A program made the position numbers and the translations under genes. The notes beneath the pieces are model-generated. The model did not search any database. It saw only the letters and a list, made by a program, of their open reading frames with translations, and was not told where the DNA came from. From Reyranella sp. (GTDB lineage: Bacteria > Pseudomonadota > Alphaproteobacteria > Reyranellales > Reyranellaceae), in NCBI RefSeq assembly GCF_017305915.1, contig NZ_JAFKJN010000044.1:1-36497 (forward strand): a stretch of DNA of 36,497 nucleotides, read 5' to 3'. Shown piece by piece: positions 17,242 to 24,949 of this stretch; position 1 is the stretch's first letter; each line of letters starts with the position of its first letter.

Positions 17242-17270
17242 TTGACGATGTTGCGAATGCCTCTTATCTT
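17242..17270 (+). promoter_or_regulatory. Predicted sigma70-type promoter of bfd
   Basis: TTGACG (-35, 17242-17247) and TATCTT (-10, 17265-17270) are 17 bases apart. Transcription would begin near 17277, just before the palindrome at 17281. A lone half-site TTGCGAAT lies in the spacer at 17251-17258. It is a prediction from consensus. Confidence 0.6.
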
Positions 17271-17280
17271 CGCCGAAAGC

Positions 17281-17297
17281 TTGCGAGTAATTCGCAA
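17281..17297. promoter_or_regulatory. Fur-like operator palindrome upstream of bfd
   Basis: TTGCGAGTAATTCGCAA is a 17-base inverted repeat (8-1-8, one mismatched pair). The TGCnAnT-n-AnTnGCA pattern resembles alphaproteobacterial Fur/Mur boxes. It lies just past the predicted start of transcription of bfd, where a bound repressor would block it, which fits iron control of bacterioferritin-associated ferredoxin. Fur itself is not in the window. The match is by pattern memory only. Confidence 0.6.
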
Positions 17298-17323
17298 CTG
17301 CAGAGCGGAAACGTCAGGGGCGC

Positions 17324-17527
17324 ATGTATCTTTGCATCTGCCGGGCCATCCGGGAACGTGAAGTCGACGCGGCCGTCCGGGCCGGCGCGCGCCGGCCGGT
17401 CGATGTCTTCCGGGCCTGCGGCAAGAACCCCCAATGCGGCGGCTGCGCCAACGAGATGCGCAAGCGCATCGACCAGACCATCGCCTGCGAACAGGCCGCC
17501 GCACCGACGCTGATGGCCGCCGACTAG
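17324..17527 (+). CDS. bfd: Bacterioferritin-associated ferredoxin
   Basis: A 67-residue [2Fe-2S] protein that in other bacteria reduces bacterioferritin so that stored iron is released. The cluster ligands are Cys4, Cys6 (YLCICR), Cys38 and Cys41 (QCGGC), the C-x-C...C-x-x-C spacing of the Bfd family. Cys32 is an extra one. It is close to E. coli Bfd in size. It faces bfr convergently with a 10-base gap, so both are likely controlled together by iron but in opposite senses. A predicted promoter and Fur-like palindrome precede it. AGGGG serves as ribosome site. Confidence 0.95.
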   Translation: MYLCICRAIREREVDAAVRAGARRPVDVFRACGKNPQCGGCANEMRKRIDQTIACEQAAAPTLMAAD

Positions 17528-17537
17528 GTCGTCGAGC

Positions 17538-18023
17538 CTAGCTGCTCTCCTTGCCTTCGCCGATCTGGGTCTGCAGGTAGTTCTGCTCGCCCACCTTCTC
17601 GATCAGGCTGATCTCGGTCTCCAGGAAATCGATGTGCTCCTCGGAATCCTCGAGGATGTGGACCGCGATCTCGCGGCTGACGAAATCCTTCTCGGCTTCG
17701 CACTTGGCGACCGTCGCGACCAGGTCGGTGCGTGCCGCCGTCTCGAGCTGCAGGTCGGCGTTGAGGCACTCCGCCACCGTCTCGCCGATACCGAGCCGTC
17801 CCAGGTCCTGCAGGTTGGGCAAGCCGTCGAGGAACAGGATGCGCTTGATCAGGCGGTCGGCATGCTTCATCTCGCCGATCGATTCCTCGTAGACCTTCTT
17901 GCCGAGCCGCTCGAAGCCCCAATGGTCGAGCATGCGGGCATGCAGGAAGTACTGGTTGATGGCGGTCAACTCATTCTTCAGGAGCTTGTTGAGCTCGGCG
18001 ATGATCTGCGGATTGCCTTGCAC
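17538..18023 (-). CDS. bfr: Bacterioferritin
   Basis: A 161-residue iron-storage subunit; 24 make a shell with heme between subunits. Met52 (EMKHAD) is the heme ligand. Ferroxidase ligands Glu18, Glu51, His54, Glu94 and His130 are in place, but position 127, Glu in E. coli, is Ser here (ILEDSEEHIDF), with Glu128 and Glu129 next to it. Whether Glu128 substitutes is unknown. The start is GTG with an ideal GGGAGG site six bases upstream. Convergent with bfd. The upstream region holds a sigma70-like promoter. Confidence 0.96.
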   Translation of the reverse strand: MQGNPQIIAELNKLLKNELTAINQYFLHARMLDHWGFERLGKKVYEESIGEMKHADRLIKRILFLDGLPNLQDLGRLGIGETVAECLNADLQLETAARTDLVATVAKCEAEKDFVSREIAVHILEDSEEHIDFLETEISLIEKVGEQNYLQTQIGEGKESS

Positions 18024-18051
18024 GACGAACCTCCCTTAAGAGCGTTCGCCC

Positions 18052-18079
18052 TAGATACGCTTCGCGGCGCGCGATGCAA
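18052..18079 (-). promoter_or_regulatory. Predicted promoter of bfr
   Basis: On the minus strand TTGCAT (-35) and TATCTA (-10) are 16 bases apart. The -10 box ends 28 bases before the GTG start, leaving a short leader with the GGGAGG site. A prediction from consensus only. Confidence 0.5.
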
Positions 18080-18192
18080 CTGCAGAGCGCGCGACTGAGA
18101 ACCGTTCGCGGAAAAATTTTCTGCGGCTGCTTCGCAATCGCCTCGTGCGCCGTCAAGACGCGGCCGACGAGGGTGCGGCCACATGCGTTCTC

Positions 18193-18267
18193 TCAATGCA
18201 GGCCAAAGAAGGACAGGATCGCCATCACGACGACGATCAGTCCGACAAGGTAAATGATCGCGTCCAT
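18193..18267 (-). CDS. 24-residue membrane peptide
   Basis: ATG with a perfect GGAGG ribosome site 8 bases upstream opens a 24-codon frame ending in TGA. The product begins MDAIIYLVGLIVVVMA and finishes in FFGLH: one hydrophobic helix, long enough to cross the inner membrane once, with an Asp at position 2 and His at the end. It sits between bfr and divergent sodB. Short peptides of this MD-IIYLVGL-VVV-AILSFFG type seem common in alphaproteobacteria, in my memory, but have no assigned role. The strong ribosome site and the fully hydrophobic pattern favour a real gene. Confidence 0.75.
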   Translation of the reverse strand: MDAIIYLVGLIVVVMAILSFFGLH

Positions 18268-18397
18268 TCGCAAATCCTCCGGGAAACGCGGGCTTCACGC
18301 TTAACGCCCATATTTCTCTGGAGGTTGCGCCGCCGGAACGTCTTCCCCCCGGCAGCGTTTAGCCTGAGTTCACGGGGAAGCAGAGGAGTCAGTAGTT

Positions 18398-19012
18398 ATG
18401 CCATTGGATAGTCCAAAAGCCCCGTTTTCCCTCCCGAAGCTTCCTTACGATGAGAGCGCCCTCGATCCGGTGGTTTCCGCCAAGACGATCTCTTTCCACT
18501 ATCACAAGCATCACAAGGCGTACGTCGACAACCTCAACAAGATGATCGCCGGTACGCCCTACGAGCACATGGATCTCGAGGCGATCGTCAAGAAGTCGGC
18601 AGGCAACGACAAGGAAAAGGGGATCTTCAACAACTCCGGCCAGATCTGGAACCACAACTTCTACTGGGAGAGCATGTCGCCGAAGGGCGGCAAGCCTGCC
18701 GGCAAGATCGCCGACATGCTGAAGGACAGCTTCGGCGGCGTGAAGGAGTTCAACGAGGCCTTCCAGAAGGCCGCCGTCGGCCAGTTCGGCAGCGGCTGGG
18801 CCTGGCTCGTCAAGGGCAAGGACGGCAAGCTCAAGATCACCACCACCGGCAACGCCGACACGCCGCTCGCGCACGGTGAGACCGCGCTGCTGACCTGCGA
18901 CGTGTGGGAGCACGCCTACTACATCGACTACCAGAATCGCCGGCCGGACCACGTCAAGGACTGGCTGGAGAAGCTCGCGAACTGGTCGTTCGCAGAGAAG
19001 AACCTCGGCTAA
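18398..19012 (+). CDS. sodB: Iron superoxide dismutase
   Basis: A 204-residue Fe/Mn-type superoxide dismutase that converts superoxide to hydrogen peroxide and oxygen; there is no signal peptide, so it is cytosolic. Metal ligands are His34, His86, Asp168 and His172 (CDVWEHAYYIDYQNRR). Gln82 in NNSGQIWNHNFYW is in the Fe-type location, and the TGNADTPL loop lacks the Mn-type Gln, so iron is favoured. GAGGAG precedes the ATG. A DUF3309 peptide gene follows 14 bases later and a terminator closes the pair. Confidence 0.96.
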   Translation: MPLDSPKAPFSLPKLPYDESALDPVVSAKTISFHYHKHHKAYVDNLNKMIAGTPYEHMDLEAIVKKSAGNDKEKGIFNNSGQIWNHNFYWESMSPKGGKPAGKIADMLKDSFGGVKEFNEAFQKAAVGQFGSGWAWLVKGKDGKLKITTTGNADTPLAHGETALLTCDVWEHAYYIDYQNRRPDHVKDWLEKLANWSFAEKNLG

Positions 19013-19026
19013 CCAGGAGACGTCAC

Positions 19027-19182
19027 ATGCTGGGCACTATCCTGCTGATCATCCTCATCCTGATCCTGATTGGTGCCCTGCCGACGTGGCCCTACAGCAG
19101 CGGCTGGGGCTACTACCCCAGCGGCGGCGCCGGCCTGATCCTGGTCATCGTGATCGTCCTGCTGCTATTGGGACGGATATAG
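19027..19182 (+). CDS. DUF3309-family small membrane protein
   Basis: A 51-residue peptide: a hydrophobic helix (LGTILLIILILILIGALP), a short Tyr/Trp/Ser-rich loop (TWPYSSGWGYYPSGGAG), and a second helix (LILVIVIVLLLLG). This is the DUF3309 pattern, a hairpin membrane peptide of unknown role. CAGGAG precedes the ATG and it follows sodB by 14 bases, so they are probably cotranscribed. Its coexpression with sodB suggests an envelope stress role, but that is inference. Confidence 0.88.
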   Translation: MLGTILLIILILILIGALPTWPYSSGWGYYPSGGAGLILVIVIVLLLLGRI

Positions 19183-19197
19183 CGATAGCGACAACGA

Positions 19198-19223
19198 CCG
19201 CGGGCCCAACGGCCCGCGGTTTT
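19198..19223 (+). terminator. Intrinsic terminator of the sodB unit
   Basis: CCGCGGGCC / GGCCCGCGG is a perfect 9-bp stem with loop CAAC, followed by TTTT and more T residues. It ends the sodB-DUF3309 transcript. Confidence 0.88.
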
Positions 19224-19298
19224 CGTTTGGCCTCGCGCGTCAGTACCGCAGCTCGTCGGGCGACGGCGCGGTGTCGATCGGGACGCGCTGGGCTGCGC

Positions 19299-20549
19299 CT
19301 ATCGCTGGTTGGCGGGCGAGTCGCGATGCCAGAGCTGCTTGCGCCATCGCAAGGCGATCAACGACGCGAAGAAGAGGCCGAGCAGGCTGTAGAGCGTGGC
19401 GCTCCAGGCGAAGCCCGCATGCTCGATCAGCGGCCCGCTCAGCAGCATGCCGAGCGGCAGGCCGTAGACCGCCAGCATGCGCACGCCCATCACCCGGCCG
19501 CGGAAGGCGGGATCGGCGGTGCGCAGCAGGATCACCGCCATCGGCACCATGCAGAAGCTTTGTACGAAACCGATCGCGATCAGCAGCAGCTCGCCGTGAA
19601 GCGGCACGGTGATCCAGGCGAAGACCAGGTTGAGCGCGAACCAGAGCAGCGCCGCGGCGACCATGCTGCGGGCGGCGCGGATCCGGGCGCCGCGGGCGGA
19701 GAGCGTCAGCGAGCCGATCAGCGCGCCCACGGCGAAGCTGGAGATCAGCCAGCCCAGCCCGGTCTGGTCGAGGCCGTAGATGTCCTTGGCGACGTGGGCC
19801 AGGAGCTGGCCGACGAACGGATAGGCGGCGAAGTTCATCAGGAAGGCGAGCAGGGTCGCGGCCCGCACGTCGGGCGTCGACCAGACGTAGGCGAAGCCCT
19901 CGCGCAGCGCCTTGATCGGCGACAGCGCGACCTCCGGCTCGCCCAGCACGCGCAGGCGCCGCACGCCGACATGGAGCGACAGCAGCAGGCTCACGAGGTA
20001 GGTCGCGCAAACCACGACGTAGGCGACGCCCGAGCCCAGCGTCGCCACCAGGGTGGCGCCCGACAGCGCCCCGACCACGCGGGCGGAATCGGCGGTCGTG
20101 CGCGAGATGCTCATGGCCGACATCAACATCCCGGTCGGCATGGTCTCGCCGACCAGCAGGTTGCGCAGCGTGATGTCGGAGGGCCGCACCAGGCCGATGG
20201 CGATGCCCAGCGCGAACACCGCGACCGGCGTCGCCTGGTCGGTCAGGAACAGCGCGGCGAGGATCAGGGCGATGACGATGTAGGCCGACCGCATCAGGCA
20301 GATCAGGTTGCGGTTGCCGATGCGGTCGCCGGCCATGCCGAAGAACGGCGAGATCAGCGTGCCGAGGAACTGAAGCGAGCCGAAGACCGCGAGCGCCAGC
20401 ACCGAGCCGGTCGAGACCAGCACGAACCAGCCCAGGATCACGCCCTCCATCTCGAAGGCCCAGGAAGCCAGAAGGTCGGCCGGCCATTGGAATCGGAAGC
20501 TCCGAACCCGGAACGGCGCCAGCGCCGGAACGCGCTCGATTACGGTCAC
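19299..20549 (-). CDS. MFS transporter (EntS-like)
   Basis: A major-facilitator protein of about 416 residues with around 11-12 membrane spans. The signature DRIGNRNL in the cytosolic loop after helix 2 resembles GxxxDRxGRR of the family, and the overall order fits the DHA3/EntS-type exporter. I start at a GTG just before VIERVPALAPFRVRSFRF; an ATG 33 codons upstream is possible, but its peptide (SPLHRTTHTCSFG) does not look conserved. EntS exports siderophores, which would suit the nearby iron genes, yet no siderophore synthase is in view. It diverges from the radical SAM gene. Confidence 0.85.
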   Translation of the reverse strand: MTVIERVPALAPFRVRSFRFQWPADLLASWAFEMEGVILGWFVLVSTGSVLALAVFGSLQFLGTLISPFFGMAGDRIGNRNLICLMRSAYIVIALILAALFLTDQATPVAVFALGIAIGLVRPSDITLRNLLVGETMPTGMLMSAMSISRTTADSARVVGALSGATLVATLGSGVAYVVVCATYLVSLLLSLHVGVRRLRVLGEPEVALSPIKALREGFAYVWSTPDVRAATLLAFLMNFAAYPFVGQLLAHVAKDIYGLDQTGLGWLISSFAVGALIGSLTLSARGARIRAARSMVAAALLWFALNLVFAWITVPLHGELLLIAIGFVQSFCMVPMAVILLRTADPAFRGRVMGVRMLAVYGLPLGMLLSGPLIEHAGFAWSATLYSLLGLFFASLIALRWRKQLWHRDSPANQR

Positions 20550-20690
20550 AGTCTTGATTCGTTTCCTCGCCGCTGGCGCCTTTGTCGCGCCTTGGCCCGG
20601 CCCGAAACTGCAAGTATGCGTGGTTCGGTGCAACGGACTCCTGTTCATGGCGACTTGGCGGCAAACGGGGGTCTGGGGGCGGAAAGCGCA

Positions 20691-20717
20691 TTGACAACCC
20701 CCATGGGTAACTATTCA
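20691..20717 (+). promoter_or_regulatory. Possible promoter of the radical SAM gene
   Basis: TTGACA at 20691-20696 matches the -35 consensus fully. The best -10 nearby is TATTCA at 20712-20717, a short 15-base spacer. The nearly 300-base gap between the divergent MFS and radical SAM starts holds nothing else that I recognise. Confidence 0.35.
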
Positions 20718-20843
20718 TTGCCTCATCGGGGGCCATAAAGGCAGGTTCTTTTCCCACGCGCGTGGTAGGAGACTTCGCAGAAACATTGCCGTCACGCGGC
20801 CAAACGAGGCGCCGCACGCGGATTGGGTGGAGAAAAATCCGCA

Positions 20844-22646
20844 ATGGGCGGGGCAAACAAGCAGACTTTCCAGCTCGTGCTGATCAAGCCGACGCATTAC
20901 GACGACGACGGCTATCCGATCACCTGGCTGCGTTCGCACATTCCGTCCAACACCCTGGCGGCGCTGTATGGCCTGGGCGAGGACTGCCGGCGCCGCGAGG
21001 TGCTGGGGCCGGACGTCGACCTCGTCGTGCGGCCGATCGACGAAACCAACACCCGGGTGCAGGTCGACCGGCTGGTCCGCGACTTCAAGCGCGGCGGTGG
21101 CAAGGGGCTGATCTGCCTGGTCGGCGTCCAGTCGAACCAGTTCCCGCACGCCGTGGATCTCGCCCGCAAGTTCCTCGCGGCCGGCCTGCCGGTGGCGATG
21201 GGCGGCTTCCATGCCGCCGGCTGCCTGTCGATGCTGCCGGTCGTACCGCCGGAGATCCAGGCGGCGATGGACATGGGCATCTCGATCTACGCCGGCGAGG
21301 CCGAGGAAGGCCGGCTGGACGAGGTGCTGCGCGATGCCTGGAACGGCACGCTGAAGCGGCTGTACAACTACATGGACGACCTGCCGGGCATCGAGAACGC
21401 GCCGACGCCGCATCTGCCGGCGGCGGCGCTGGCCCGCAACGAGGGCAAGAAGTCGAGCTTCGACCTCGGCCGCGGCTGCCCGTTCCAGTGCTCGTTCTGC
21501 ACCATCATCAACGTGCAGGGCCGCAAGAGCCGTTTCCGCAATGCCGACGATCTCGAGGCGATCATCCGCGAGAACTACAAGCAGGGCATCACGGCGTTCT
21601 TCATCACCGACGACAACATGGCGCGCAACCGGCATTGGGAAGACTTCTTCGACCGCATCATCGAGCTCAAGGAGAACGAGGGCATCGAGGTCTCCCTGCT
21701 GATCCAGGTCGACACCCAGTGCCATCGCATCCCGCGCTTCATCGCCAAGTGCCAGTGGGCCGGCGTCTATCGCGTGTTCATCGGGCTCGAGAACATCAAC
21801 CCCGACAACCTGCTGGCGGCCAAGAAGCGGCAGAACAAGATCACCGAATACCGCAAGATGCTGCAGGCCTGGCACAAGGCCGGCATCTCGACCTGGGCGG
21901 GCTACATCCTCGGCTTCCCCGGCGACACGCGCGAATCGATCCTGCGCGACATGGAGATCATCAAGAAGGAGCTGCCGCTCGACATCCTCGAGCTGTTCAT
22001 GCTGACGCCGCTGCCGGGCTCGGAGGACCATCAGACGCTGTGGAAGCAGGGCGTATGGATGGATCCGGACCTCAACAAGTACGACCTGCACCACCGTGTC
22101 GTGCACCATCCGAAGATGAGCGACGCGGAGTACGACCAGACCTACCGCGACGCCTGGCGCACCTACTACACGCCCGAGCACATCGAGACGGTGGCGCGCC
22201 GCCACGGCTCGGTGCCCGGCCGCAACCCGGCCGAGCCGGCCCAGTTCATGACCATGTTCAAGATCATGTTCGAGGCCGAGGGCATCCATCCGCTGGAAGG
22301 CGGCATCGTGCGATTGAAGTACCGCCGCGACCGGCGCTACGGCATGCCGATCGAGCCGATCGGCGTGTTCCACTGGAAGCTCGCGGTCGAGAGCTGGAAG
22401 AAGATCGGGATCTACGCAAGGCTCGCCTGGCAGGGCTGGCGGATCGGCCAGAAGGTCAGGCACGATCCCAAGCGGCACGAGTACATGGACCTCGCCCTCG
22501 CGCCGGTGAACGACGAGGATGACAAGCTCGCGCTGTTCGCCGAGACCTCGGGCGGCGAGGCCGCGCTCGCCAAGGTGCGCAACGAGGACCTCGCCCGCGC
22601 CAAGGTCGCCGCCGCCCACAACCAGCGGCTGGAAGCCGCCGAGTAA
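20844..22646 (+). CDS. Radical SAM protein with B12-domain-like N-terminus
   Basis: A 600-residue enzyme. The N-terminal about 200 residues look like the Rossmann region of B12-binding radical SAM enzymes (LVGVQSNQFPHAVDLARKFL, VAMGGFHAAG), but I see no D-x-H-x-x-G cobalamin motif. The [4Fe-4S] motif is Cys212, Cys216, Cys219 (GRGCPFQCSFC). The barrel follows (ITAFFITDDNMARN, VFIGLENINPDNL, GYILGFPGDTRESI). The C-terminal 130 residues (FKIMFEAEG to end) are an extension with no motif I recognise. ATG was chosen over an upstream TTG because of the GGAG site. It stands alone, so its substrate is open. Confidence 0.88.
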   Translation: MGGANKQTFQLVLIKPTHYDDDGYPITWLRSHIPSNTLAALYGLGEDCRRREVLGPDVDLVVRPIDETNTRVQVDRLVRDFKRGGGKGLICLVGVQSNQFPHAVDLARKFLAAGLPVAMGGFHAAGCLSMLPVVPPEIQAAMDMGISIYAGEAEEGRLDEVLRDAWNGTLKRLYNYMDDLPGIENAPTPHLPAAALARNEGKKSSFDLGRGCPFQCSFCTIINVQGRKSRFRNADDLEAIIRENYKQGITAFFITDDNMARNRHWEDFFDRIIELKENEGIEVSLLIQVDTQCHRIPRFIAKCQWAGVYRVFIGLENINPDNLLAAKKRQNKITEYRKMLQAWHKAGISTWAGYILGFPGDTRESILRDMEIIKKELPLDILELFMLTPLPGSEDHQTLWKQGVWMDPDLNKYDLHHRVVHHPKMSDAEYDQTYRDAWRTYYTPEHIETVARRHGSVPGRNPAEPAQFMTMFKIMFEAEGIHPLEGGIVRLKYRRDRRYGMPIEPIGVFHWKLAVESWKKIGIYARLAWQGWRIGQKVRHDPKRHEYMDLALAPVNDEDDKLALFAETSGGEAALAKVRNEDLARAKVAAAHNQRLEAAE

Positions 22647-22647
22647 T

Positions 22648-22779
22648 CCTCCCCATTCAGATGGGGCGGTGGCCGCGTCTTACGCGGTCGAAGGGGTCAT
22701 TGTGCCCCACCGAAACTGCTGCTTCTGACCCCTCCGTCAGCGTATGACGCCGACACCTCCCCATCTGAATGGGGGGAGG
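22648..22779. repeat. Family A palindromic repeat, long copy 2
   Basis: One clamp (22648-22669) touches the stop of the radical SAM gene. A second hairpin pairs AGGGGTCA (22692-22699) with TGACCCCT (22726-22733). A third is TCAGCGT-ATG-ACGCCGA (22737-22753, one mismatch). A clamp at 22756-22779 ends it and its GGGGGGAGG lies upstream of the cyclase ATG. In the third hairpin the stem differs from the copy at 207-227 while the ATG loop and pairing stay. Confidence 0.8.
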
Positions 22780-22793
22780 GATATGATACGGCG

Positions 22794-23975
22794 ATGGAAG
22801 ACGACATCGCCCAGCGCGTCTACAGCGACCCGGTCGCCCGCTGGTTCGTCACCGAGGCCTATCGCATCACCGACACCGCCGAGCTGGTCGGCGCCGCCGG
22901 CGAGCAGCTCGTGCTGTCGGGCATCCCGCTCTACCGCCTCGCCTACTTCCAGCTGACCCTGCATCCGGAGCTGGTCGGCAAGGCCTACTACTGGCGCCGC
23001 GGCCAGGGCGTGCGGACCGGCGTGCGGATGCGCGGCGACGATCAGGACTCCGACTATCGCGACAATCCCCTGCCGGCGGTGTTCGAGCAGCACAAGACGG
23101 TGCGCGTGCGGCTGGACCAGGTCGAGCCCCAGGCGCCGCTGCTGCGCCAGCTCAAGGACGAGGGCGCCACCGATTACGTCGCCCTGCCGCTGCTCTTCAC
23201 CGACGGCCATGTCGACGGGCTGAGCGTGGTCTCCGACCGGCCCGGCGGCTTCTCGAGTACCGACCTCGACCGCATGTACCTGCTGCAGTTCGCCTTCACG
23301 CGGCTGGTCGAGATCCATTCCCTGCGCGACAAGGCAACTCATCTGCTCGACGCCTATGTCGGCCGCGCCGCCGGCCAGCGCATCCTGGCGGGCGAAGTGA
23401 AGCGCGGCGACGGCCAGACCATCGAGGCGGTGATCTGGTATTGCGACCTGCGCGGTTTCACACGGGTCTCCGACATGCTGCCGGCCGACGCGGTCATCAC
23501 CCTGCTCAACGACTACTTCGACACGATGGGCGACATCGTCACCAACGCCGGCGGCGAGATCCTGAAGTTCATGGGCGACGGCATGCTGGCGATCTTCCCC
23601 GTGCCGTCGCCGGCCGAGCGGGCCGACACGGCATTGCGCGCCACCCACGCCGCAGCGGCCGCGGTCGACGCCATGCTGGTGCTGAACCGCATCCGCTCCG
23701 CCGAGGGCGAGCCGACTGTGCGCTTTGGCCTGGCGCTGCATATCGGCGAGGTGATGTTCGGCAATATCGGCGCCAGCCGACGGCTCGACTTCACGGTGAT
23801 CGGGCCGGCGGTCAACCATACGGCGCGGCTGGAGAAGCTGTGCAGCCCGCTCGACCGCAGCGTCCTGCTGTCGTCGGCGGTCGCCGCGCTCCTGCCGGCC
23901 GGCGATTCGGAGTCGCTCGGCGATCACCGGCTCAAGGACATCGACCGGCCGCAGCAGGTCTTCGCGCTGCGTTAA
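22794..23975 (+). CDS. Class III adenylate/guanylate cyclase
   Basis: A 393-residue signalling protein. The N-terminal about 180 residues have no clear motif and may sense a ligand or be a degraded GAF-type domain. The catalytic domain spans about 205-390. Metal-binding Asp residues are Asp218 (YCDLRGFTRVSD) and Asp262 (KFMGDGMLAIF). Lys258 is the adenine-specifying Lys. The second specificity position is Thr in DFTVIGPAVNHTARLE, as in class IIIb enzymes, so ATP is the likely substrate and bicarbonate control is possible. Asn and Arg of VNHTARLE complete the site. No transmembrane segments are seen. The repeat at 22648-22779 ends just before its start. Confidence 0.92.
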   Translation: MEDDIAQRVYSDPVARWFVTEAYRITDTAELVGAAGEQLVLSGIPLYRLAYFQLTLHPELVGKAYYWRRGQGVRTGVRMRGDDQDSDYRDNPLPAVFEQHKTVRVRLDQVEPQAPLLRQLKDEGATDYVALPLLFTDGHVDGLSVVSDRPGGFSSTDLDRMYLLQFAFTRLVEIHSLRDKATHLLDAYVGRAAGQRILAGEVKRGDGQTIEAVIWYCDLRGFTRVSDMLPADAVITLLNDYFDTMGDIVTNAGGEILKFMGDGMLAIFPVPSPAERADTALRATHAAAAAVDAMLVLNRIRSAEGEPTVRFGLALHIGEVMFGNIGASRRLDFTVIGPAVNHTARLEKLCSPLDRSVLLSSAVAALLPAGDSESLGDHRLKDIDRPQQVFALR

Positions 23976-24847
23976 TGGACGGTCGGCCGGACGGTGGCGA
24001 GGCCGTCGGCGTCGGTGGCGGAGATGGTGGTGCGCACCATCGAGCGCTCCTTGCTGTAGTCCCACGGCCGGCCGCGATGGAGCATGGCGCGGTTGTCCCA
24101 CATCACCACGTCGCCGGTCCGCCACTTGTGGACATAGACGAACTCGCGCCGCGTGGTCTCGTCCATCAGCTCGGCGAGGAGCTGGCGGGCGTCGCGGTCG
24201 TCCATGCCGTCGATCGCATAGGCGTGGCTGGCGATGTAGAGCGCCCGGCGGTTGTTCGCCGGGTTGAGCCAGTTCATCCGCCAGCGCACCGGCGGCAGCA
24301 CCTTGCGCTCCTCGGCGTTGGCGAGATCGGGATGGATCTGGTCGCGGCTGTTGGCATAGGAGTGCGTCGCGATGGCGTCCTTGAGCTTGCCCTGGAGATC
24401 GGACGGCAGGCGCTCCCAGGCGAGCCGGGTCGAGGTGAACTCGGTGTCGCCGTCGGCGCCCGGCAGCACCCGCGCGCTCAGCACCGAGGCCAGCGCCGGC
24501 GTCTTCTTGAACGAGGAATCGGTGTGCCACAGCGCATTGGCCTGGGCGACCAGCACCTGGCGGTGGTCGGGCGGCACGATCTCGCCCTGGGCGCCGATAT
24601 TGGTCAGCCGCGAATAGAAGCCGCCCGCTCCCAGCGAGGCCGCCTTGGTGAGCTCGAGCGGCCCGAAGGCGCGGCTGTAGGCGACCTGGATGTCGTCGGC
24701 GACCGGCTGGTCGCGGAACAGCAGCAGCGAGTGCTCCTCGAAGGCCGCGCGCACGGCCTTGTAGGCCTCACCGTCGCTCGCGACGTCCAGGATGCCGACC
24801 CCGCGCACTTCGACGCCGAATCCCGGTCCCAGCGGCACCAGCTCCAT
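23972..24847 (-). CDS. TauD/TfdA-family dioxygenase
   Basis: A 291-residue Fe(II)/2-oxoglutarate dioxygenase. The iron triad is His108, Asp110 (WHTDSSF) and His257 (MLHRGRPWDY), and Arg272 (SMVRTTI) is the 2-oxoglutarate anchor. Full length for the TauD/TfdA group, whose members hydroxylate taurine, alkylsulfates or phenoxyacetates; the substrate here cannot be chosen. GAGGAGGAAGG is a strong ribosome site before the ATG; a longer open reading frame upstream is a shadow of the NAD kinase and AbrB genes. Its stop overlaps that of the cyclase by four bases, convergently. Confidence 0.93.
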   Translation of the reverse strand: MELVPLGPGFGVEVRGVGILDVASDGEAYKAVRAAFEEHSLLLFRDQPVADDIQVAYSRAFGPLELTKAASLGAGGFYSRLTNIGAQGEIVPPDHRQVLVAQANALWHTDSSFKKTPALASVLSARVLPGADGDTEFTSTRLAWERLPSDLQGKLKDAIATHSYANSRDQIHPDLANAEERKVLPPVRWRMNWLNPANNRRALYIASHAYAIDGMDDRDARQLLAELMDETTRREFVYVHKWRTGDVVMWDNRAMLHRGRPWDYSKERSMVRTTISATDADGLATVRPTVH

Positions 24848-24949
24848 GACCTTCCTCCTCGCGACCCTGCTATGCCCGTGGATTCTATCGCATCGTAACC
24901 GGGGGTCGCTATAGTACGATTCTTGCACCGAAAGCAGCGCAGACTCTCG

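Noticed and set aside
20715..22619. A 634-codon minus-strand frame opposite the radical SAM gene
   Set aside because: Low-complexity sequence with no motifs; the plus-strand gene has the CxxxCxxC site and conserved barrel.
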